This document shows, piece by piece, positions 6,956-11,991 of a stretch of 11,991 nt of DNA. Position numbers and translations under genes: made by a program. Position 1 is the stretch's first letter, and each line of letters begins with the position of its first letter. Source of the DNA: Russula earlei (taxonomy: Eukaryota > Basidiomycota > Agaricomycetes > Russulales > Russulaceae). The DNA lies in contig JAGFNK010001262.1 in NCBI GenBank assembly GCA_025769875.1, positions 1 to 11,991 on the forward strand. Reading direction: 5' to 3'. The notes under the pieces were generated by a model. The model saw only the letters and a list, made by a program, of their open reading frames with translations. It made no database searches and was not told the origin of the DNA.

Positions 6956-7351
6956 GATGAGTTATGCAACAGTTTCTAAGAGTTGGTGCTGCTGTTACAC
7001 CATTTTCCTTTTACGTTTACTTCTTACCTTTTGCTATGGACTGCTTGCTTGCGTACGTCCCTTTACCTACTGGTCTTGTGATCCCTTACGTCTTGTGATC
7101 CTTTCTGTATTATCATGTGATCCATACACGTCCAGGTAACACTGGATTGCTGTTACTTTCCCTTTGTTTGGTTCTCTTTCCATTTATGTTCACTTCTTAG
7201 TTTCGACTGTGCAATGCTGCACACCTACTGTGCAGCACAGTTACTTGGTTCTGACTCATTCGTGGCCTCATTCCTATGACTCCTACTTATTATGACTCCT
7301 ACTATACTAGTAGCACAGTCAAAGCGCAGCTATTGCTGCACTTCTCCTGTA
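6956..7351 (+). repeat. U3-like region of LTR E
   Basis: No gene. Short repeats dominate: TGTGATCC at 7077-7084, 7094-7101 and 7116-7123; a tandem TATGACTCCTACT at 7275-7287 and 7291-7303; and TGACTCA at 7252-7258, the classic Gcn4/AP-1 site, with TGACTC again in both tandem copies. A 60-residue ORF at 6957-7139 is hydrophobic and composition-driven. The left end of this LTR is unclear; TGTCAC at 6869 would mirror GTGACA at 7874 but has no supporting target duplication. Confidence 0.4.
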
Positions 7352-7874
7352 TATATAAGCTCAGTACTTTGTGACCAAAGCCCTAAGCTTGGTCTCTTGT
7401 AGAATCCAACCTACTCTTGTCCAAACATATTCGCCTGCAACCCACTTCACTCTCACAAACTTAACTCACAACCACCTCTCCATTTCATCAACTCTCAACA
7501 CACCATCCACCATCTACTCTTCGCCTTTCCCTTCCTTCCCTAAGAGTCTCTCTTCACTCCCCTGAGAAGAGCTCTCCTCCTTTAAGACCTACCTTCCTCT
7601 ACTCTCTCTGCATTGTTCAAGGTCCCGACGGACTTGAACGCATATAGCTAGTGGAACCAGCCCTAGTCTATCCCATTACAAACTTACCCTAGCTTCTCAA
7701 CGGACCGAGTCGTACTAGGAAGGGTCTATTGGCCATAACCTGTTTAGCATAAAACACTTCGACCGCTGCAGGGATCCTTACTCGTTATACACGGGAACCA
7801 GCCCGTTTCTTGAACACCTCTCTATCATCGACTTGCTTTCTGCTTGTGAACTGACACGGCTAGTTACCGTGACA
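7352..7874 (+). repeat. LTR E, TATA box to CA end (plus orientation)
   Basis: TATATAAG at 7352-7359 is followed 21 bases later by a bulged stem-loop (arm 7373-7381, loop 7382-7386, arm 7387-7394). Then come a long C/T-rich leader (about 7440-7620) and a U5-like stretch with a duplicated GGAACCAGCCC (near 7650 and 7795), ending CGTGACA at 7874. The 64-residue ORF at 7371-7565 is composition-driven. No primer-binding site or gag in the plus direction follows: the next sequence appears to be the 3' end of the minus-strand pol element. So E is most simply a solo LTR. The alternative is that it is the pol element's LTR with a spurious plus-strand TATA. Confidence 0.5.
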
Positions 7875-8383
7875 GCTGCTGTTTTGGGTTCTTGGTGGCT
7901 GGGTGACCATGTGGCTGCCACACGATGATTACCAGATTAGGAAACAGGTGTCTGGTCGTGTCATAGTGCCTTTGCAATAGCAATATCTTGTACCGCAGGA
8001 GGGGTAGCCCAGAAAATGGAAGGGAGTTGGCAATGCAAAGTGAGAGAGGTCTCTCTTGAGTGAAATGGGACAATCAACGACCAGGGCCTGGCCTTGGTTT
8101 GTAACATTCATCCCCTCTTTATAGACTTGTTGCTCCTGCAATGGTAGGAACTTGTTTCTTTGGAAGGTAGAGTAGTTTGCATATGAAAAGTTGAAGTCTG
8201 TTCATTTGTGGGGAATCCTCTCTTGTTCTATGGATTGCTTTGGGGATAGCTGTGGTCAATTGAGTGCATGTGATCACAGGGGCTCTCTGAAAAGTTCTTT
8301 GGTAACAAGGATAAAGATAGTCATCGATGGAGGTCATGATGAGAGTTGTTGGTTTAGGGGTTACTCCTGGTGGGAATCATTTT
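7875..8383 (-). other. 3' tail of the pol element, no intact gene
   Basis: On the minus strand this continues from the chromodomain; all frames are interrupted by stops. The two short minus-strand ORFs at 7864-8141 and 8119-8337 have no recognisable domain. No convincing polypurine tract precedes TGTCACGG at 7874 on the minus strand, so the junction with an LTR cannot be confirmed. Confidence 0.4.
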
Positions 8384-8640
8384 AAGCGCCTTCAGATATT
8401 TCTGATGGAAGTCTTTAACCAGTAATTGCGCTTTTGATAGGTTAGATGCTGGTTCCCAAGTATTCTCTGCAGCAGTGTACCCTTTCCATTAAACTAGGTA
8501 TTGGATCCCTTTGCGGTTTGGGGAGAGCCAAGAGTTTAAGATCTGTTCTACTTCATATTGTTCTTCTCCTTCAACTAGTATCAGTGGCAGGTTTGAGAAG
8601 TTAGGACCGTGGGCAATGGTTTCTTTGTAGGTTTAATCAG
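8384..8640 (-). pseudogene. Chromodomain at the integrase C-terminus
   Basis: After a one-base shift in a T run near the integrase stop (about 8655), the sequence continues as a linker and then a chromodomain. YEVEQIL starts at 8557, WKGY follows, then ENTWEPASNLS, ending KDFHQKYLKA near 8384. The aromatic positions for methyl-lysine binding (Tyr, Trp, and the Trp of ENTWEP) are present. An in-frame TAA replaces the residue before WKGY, normally Lys. In intact chromoviruses this domain tethers integrase to histone H3K9-methylated chromatin. Confidence 0.75.
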
Positions 8641-9660
8641 GGAGTGGTGAAAAAACCAGGTGTATCTTCCAGGACCTTGGTAGCTCAAGGTGAACATTTA
8701 CTGGATAGGAAGTGATGACTTTGAATGGTCCATAGCGTCGAGGGGCTAGTTTTGCTTTTGGGTGAGTGGTTCGTAGATTTGTGGCTTCTAACCATACTTG
8801 ATCCCCTTCTTTAAAGCGAAACATGGAGGATTGAGGTCCTGATTGCTTCATGATCTCAGTTGCTTGGTTCAGGGAGGCAGCTACTTCTTCTCTGAGCTGG
8901 TTTAGTCTTATTAGTCTTTCTTGGATTGAAGGGAACTTTGATGTAAAGGCAAGGGGTGGAGCAAATGTTGGGTTAAAGCCGTACCAGACCTCAAAAGGGG
9001 GTTTGTTTGTAGCACTGTGTTGCCTGGCATTATGAGCAAACTCCATAAAGGGAATTAGTTCTGCCCAATTGTCCGCTTGGTAGTTGCAAAATATTCGTAG
9101 GTATTGTTCTAGTTCTTGGTTAACTTGTTCTGTTTCTCCATCTGTCTGTGGGTGATATGCTGTGCTTAATGATACTTTGACATTTAATTTTTTCCATAGT
9201 TCTTGAGTAACTTTTGCTGCAAATTGAGGGCCTCTGTCTGATATTATTTGCGTTGGGAGGCCTATTCTTCTCCAGACATTGTTCATGATTAGTGTTTCTG
9301 TTTCGTCTGCTGTGATTGTCTTGTGGCAAGGGGTAATGATTATTGCTTTGCTGAATTGATCTACCATGACTAGGAGGCTGTCAAAGCCTTGTGAAACTGG
9401 TAGGTCTGTGATAAAGTCCATGGTAATGCTTTTCCATACTTCTCCAGCGGGTGTAATTGGTACAAGGGGTGTTTCTGTCTTTGGGCGGTTCTTTGTGCTT
9501 GGCAAATTGCGCAACCATATACATAACTTTGACATAGGTTAGCATTCCCTGGCCACCAATAGTTTCAGCCTGATTAGTTCATAAGTTTTCCATTGGCCAG
9601 GATGCCCAGTGGCAAGGGAGTTGTGATGTAGTTTCAGAATTTTCATTCATAGGGTGTCAT
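8633..9660 (-). pseudogene. Chromovirus integrase (long open core, shifted ends)
   Basis: An ORF of 300 codons (8633-9535) holds the catalytic core. Asp40 (SITMDFITDLP), Asp100 (IISDRGPQF) and Glu136 (TDGETEQVNQ) have exactly 35 residues between the second Asp and the Glu, the DD35E pattern of retroelement integrases that join cDNA to host DNA. The GPY/F module is at about residues 268-271 (RYGPF), followed by LELPRSWKIH. The N-terminal H2C2 zinc domain is readable only in other frames between about 9500 and 9640 (His residues near GHPGQW, then GCAICQ), so a frameshift lies just upstream of the ORF. The C-terminal shift at about 8655 cuts the link to the chromodomain. The ATG at 9535 is internal, not the natural start, because integrase is made from a polyprotein. 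Confidence 0.85.
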
Positions 9661-10019
9661 TGTTTGGGATATAGACTTTTCCTTTGAACAATATTAGTCC
9701 ATCTTTGAGGTTCCAGTCTTGTAAGCCTTTGGATAATTGTCTTGGTCCATTCTTTATAACAATTGCTAATCATGTTAGATACTTCTGGGTTGTAGTCTTT
9801 GCTAGATCACAGTTGTTGTCGAAGTTCTTGGTTGCCGATTGGTTCTGTAGCAGAGGTGTGTGTTGCTCTAATTTTAAAATATTTGTCATCTAGGAGCACC
9901 TTTCCATTGTTTTCATTTTGTATCCCCTCTTTAAAGTCTGGCCTGCCTGGACAGACCATCTGCTTTATTCATAGTTCCTGGGTGATGGGTGATGGTGAAG
10001 TCAAAATTGAGTGCCCATC
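9661..10019 (-). other. RNase H-integrase linker, decayed
   Basis: About 360 bases between recognisable RNase H and integrase sequence. On the minus strand short pieces such as HHPGTMNKADGLSR, the usual motif after RNase H, are readable near 9950-10000, after which stops appear in every frame. The plus-strand ORFs at 9684-10086 are antisense by-products. Confidence 0.5.
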
Positions 10020-10430
10020 GGGCTTGTCGTCATGTGAGTTTTTGTTTTGTCATGAAGTATGTCAAATTATTGTGGTCCGTCCATAGATCAATGGGGTGTG
10101 TAGCACCTTCAAGGTAGTGTCGGAAGTGCCAGAGGGATGAGACAATGGCAAGGAGTTCTTTATCATAGATCATGTAATTTCATTGTGCGGGGTCTAAGGA
10201 TTTCGAAAAATAGGCTACTGGGTGATATCTGTTAAATTCATCAGGTTGTTCCTAAGATTGCGCCAACTGCAAAGTCACTTGCATCGCAGATGAGCTGAAA
10301 GGGTTTAGTATGATCAGGTAACATGAGGACTGGGGCTGTCGTGAATGCCTGGATTAATTTTCTAAATGCTTGTTCTTCATCATTTTCCCATTTAAAGGGG
10401 TGTTCTTTCTTTGTTAGATTAAACAAGGGG
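10020..10430 (-). pseudogene. RNase H domain of pol, broken
   Basis: The open piece 10241-10426 begins with FNLTKK and HPFKW, the connection after reverse transcriptase. It then reads TTAPVLMLPD and ICDASDFAVGAIL, the first RNase H strand with its catalytic Asp. After a shift and stops at 10240-10200 the domain continues as [20 protein letters not shown] and [11 protein letters not shown], which supply the remaining acidic residues. This enzyme degrades the RNA strand of the RNA-DNA hybrid during reverse transcription. The order and spacing match Ty3/gypsy RNase H closely, so the losses are recent point lesions rather than deletions. Confidence 0.8.
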
Positions 10431-11429
10431 TCGTGCCATTCGTGAGTATTGGTGGATAAATTGTCAATAGAAGTTGCAAAATCCTAGAAATGCTTGGACT
10501 TCCATAAATGTGGTCGGAGTAGGCCACTTTGTAATGCCTATTACTTGTCTTGGTCCATGGATATTCGTCCCTTGGGAGATATTGATGCCTAGGTAACTAA
10601 TAGAGGTTTGTTGAAAAGCACATTTCTCTGGTTTCAAGTATAAGTCGTGGTCTTGGAGTGTGTCTTAGGACCTGGTGTGTCCAGTCATCCAGTTTGTTCA
10701 AGGTTTGTGCACCATGATTAGTATATCATCTAGATAAACAACCACTCATTCAGTGGCAATGTATTTTGCTAGGATGGTGTTCAATAAAGTGTTGGAAAGT
10801 GGCTGGGGCATTGCAGAGACCGAATGTCATTATCAAAGGTTCAAAGAGTCCTAATGGTGTCTTGAATGCTGCAAGGTGTTCATCGCCCTCTCTTAGGCAG
10901 AATTGTTGTATCCCCATCGTACGTCAAACTTGGTAAAAGTATTGGGCTCCTTGGAGTTTGTCGATTAATTCAGGAATCAAAGGTAGTGGATAGGTGTCCT
11001 TGACAGTTGCTGTGTTCAGGGCTCTGTAGTCTTGTACTGGTCGTAGAGTTCCTCCTTTCTTTTTCTACAAGAAGAATGGACTGGCAATAGCTGCTTTTGA
11101 TGGTCAGATAGTGCCTCTTTTCAAGTGTTCATCTAGGTATTCTTTTAAGGCTTGTAGTTCTTTGGGAGTAAGTCGATAGATACCAGAATCAGCGTCAGGG
11201 CGATCCCTGGTTTCAGATTGATTGCATGGTCCCATGGTTGGTGAGCAGGAAGGCATTGGGAAGCTTGTTCGTCGAAAACCTTTTTCCATTTTAAGAATTG
11301 GGCAGGGATAAGTTCATCTAATGTCTTGGGGGGTGTCTCTGCATGAGCTAGCTTGGTAGCTGTGGTTGATTTGGCTCTTATACTGATTGTTATTGGTCGA
11401 AATGCATTGTGGATTTGTTCGTCAACCAC
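10431..11429 (-). pseudogene. Reverse transcriptase domain of pol, broken
   Basis: The open pieces 11145-11429 and 11104-11289 are two frames of one N-terminal region: KKVFDEQAS, PWDHAINLKP, then RLTPKELQALKEYLDEHLKRGTI. A stop follows, and the chain can be followed through [18 protein letters not shown] at 10928-10902 (first catalytic Asp), [11 protein letters not shown] at about 10824-10792, and YLDD at 10736-10725 (the polymerase active-site pair), then EKCAF, a thumb region and LGFCNFY. It would copy the element RNA into cDNA. At least several frameshifts and stops interrupt it, but all active-site motifs remain legible. Confidence 0.82.
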
Positions 11430-11617
11430 ATGGGTTCAATAGTCCTTCAGTATCTGGGAAGATTAGTGCAGCAATGTTTGCAAACTCAGGTTCTTCTTCT
11501 TCAGGGAAAGTAAGCGCTTGTATTTGGTAACTCCGTGTCCAGGATGCAGATGCAATGGTTATGCTTGGATGTGTGGTAAGGCAGGTTCAGGGGCAGTTCC
11601 TCAGTGTGATGTATCAT
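11430..11617 (-). other. Protease-RT linker, decayed
   Basis: About 190 bases between the two domains. On the minus strand the pieces are short and interrupted. Near 11495-11500 there is a Glu/Lys-rich patch of the type often seen in the variable linker between the protease and reverse transcriptase of fungal Ty3/gypsy elements. The plus-strand 72-residue ORF at 11555-11773 is an antisense by-product. Confidence 0.4.
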
Positions 11618-11950
11618 TTAGCCCCAATCAATATCTGGGTTGTGGGTGTTTGTAACCAATCTGTTCCTAAAGCTCATGTCATGAGTCTCCAAGTTAGTGA
11701 CAAGGAATTCTGCTTGTTCGTCATGAGTAGCGCCTGTGTGCGCTTGTATACAAAGTCTTTGGATGGTGCCTAAAGTCAATTTAGTCCATTTGGTCATTTT
11801 GTGTTCCATCTACATCATTTGGGCTGGCAGGATTTAGGTCGTAGTTCAGAGGTGCAGGTGATGTCTTTGTGCGAATCGTTTCATGGATTATCATTCCTTC
11901 TGCCCACTGTCAAGCAGGGCTCTTGCACCAATTTCTTTGCCGCTTGTCTT
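11618..11950 (-). pseudogene. Retropepsin-like aspartic protease of pol, broken
   Basis: The catalytic loop ALLDSG is readable at about 11920-11903, with the Asp-Ser-Gly codons at 11911-11903; a missing base right after it shifts the frame. The C-terminal half lies in the open piece 11618-11809: EFLVTNLETHDM, then, where the flap-helix ILG motif is expected, a scrambled stretch, then HNPDIDW, the typical end of fungal Ty3/gypsy protease. The enzyme would process the Gag-Pol polyprotein. Upstream, toward 11991, the sequence presumably enters the Gag C-terminus, but I recognise nothing there. Confidence 0.7.
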
Positions 11951-11991
11951 TCCCAAACAAGAGTAACTTTTAAAGCAATGGACGGGGAGCG

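Larger units (their letters stand above)
8384..11950 (-). mobile_element. Degenerate Ty3/gypsy chromovirus, pol portion
   Basis: Reading the minus strand from the right edge, the order is protease, reverse transcriptase, RNase H, integrase (H2C2, DD35E core, GPY/F) and a chromodomain at the C-terminus. This order, together with the chromodomain, defines chromoviruses, the main Ty3/gypsy branch in fungi; the chromodomain directs insertion to methylated-histone chromatin. All parts except the integrase core are broken by stops and single-base shifts, so the copy is dead. Gag and the 5' LTR would lie beyond the right edge. The 3' LTR is uncertain (block C or E). The element is of fungal genome type. 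Confidence 0.88.

Noticed and set aside
7629..7641. tRNA B-box-like GTTCAAGTCC on minus
   Set aside because: The flanking bases do not form a T-arm or acceptor stem, and no anticodon arm can be drawn.

Overview
The window looks like a piece of a basidiomycete (Agaricomycete) nuclear genome. Three things point there: host genes with very short GT-AG introns of 50-55 bases, a Tom20 gene followed closely by a SET/MYND-type gene, and a dense nest of fungal LTR retroelement remains. The SAP-like coiled-coil ORF near the left end resembles a family I associate from memory with Boletales genomes (Pisolithus, Suillus, Scleroderma). That placement is inference.

Layout. Bases 1-660 hold a decayed Gag-like zinc-knuckle fragment, then a short purine tract and a likely LTR in plus orientation. 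Bases 864-1754 carry a SAP-motif coiled-coil ORF broken by one in-frame TGA. Bases 1755-2364 are intergenic and end in the promoter region of the next gene, with two CACGTG boxes. Bases 2365-3142 are the one clearly intact gene: TOM20, four exons, 207 residues, the outer-membrane receptor for mitochondrial preproteins. After 117 bases comes a SET-domain gene on the same strand (3260-4359). It has lost a zinc-ligand cysteine, has a TAG stop, does not keep frame across its last intron and stops in the middle of the SET domain.

From 4360 to the right edge everything appears to be transposon-derived. An AT-rich spacer (4360-4646) leads to a cluster of LTR-like blocks: A (minus, 4647-4945), B (plus, 5761-6060), D (plus, 6061-6389), C (minus, 6390-6717) and E (plus, ending near 7874). 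A and B form a roughly 300-base inverted repeat around an 815-base centre. B, C, D and E each carry a TATA box followed 21-25 bases later by a short stem-loop. The U3-type stretches hold clusters of bZIP/bHLH-like sites. From about 11950 down to 8384 on the minus strand lies a decayed Ty3/gypsy chromovirus pol: protease, reverse transcriptase, RNase H, integrase and a C-terminal chromodomain. Only the integrase keeps a long open frame (300 codons).

I found no defence system, CRISPR array, RNA gene or biosynthetic cluster. The most interesting points are the recurring TATA-plus-stem-loop design in otherwise different LTRs, the helically spaced TGANGTCA sites, and the apparent loss of a SET/MYND gene beside an intact TOM20.
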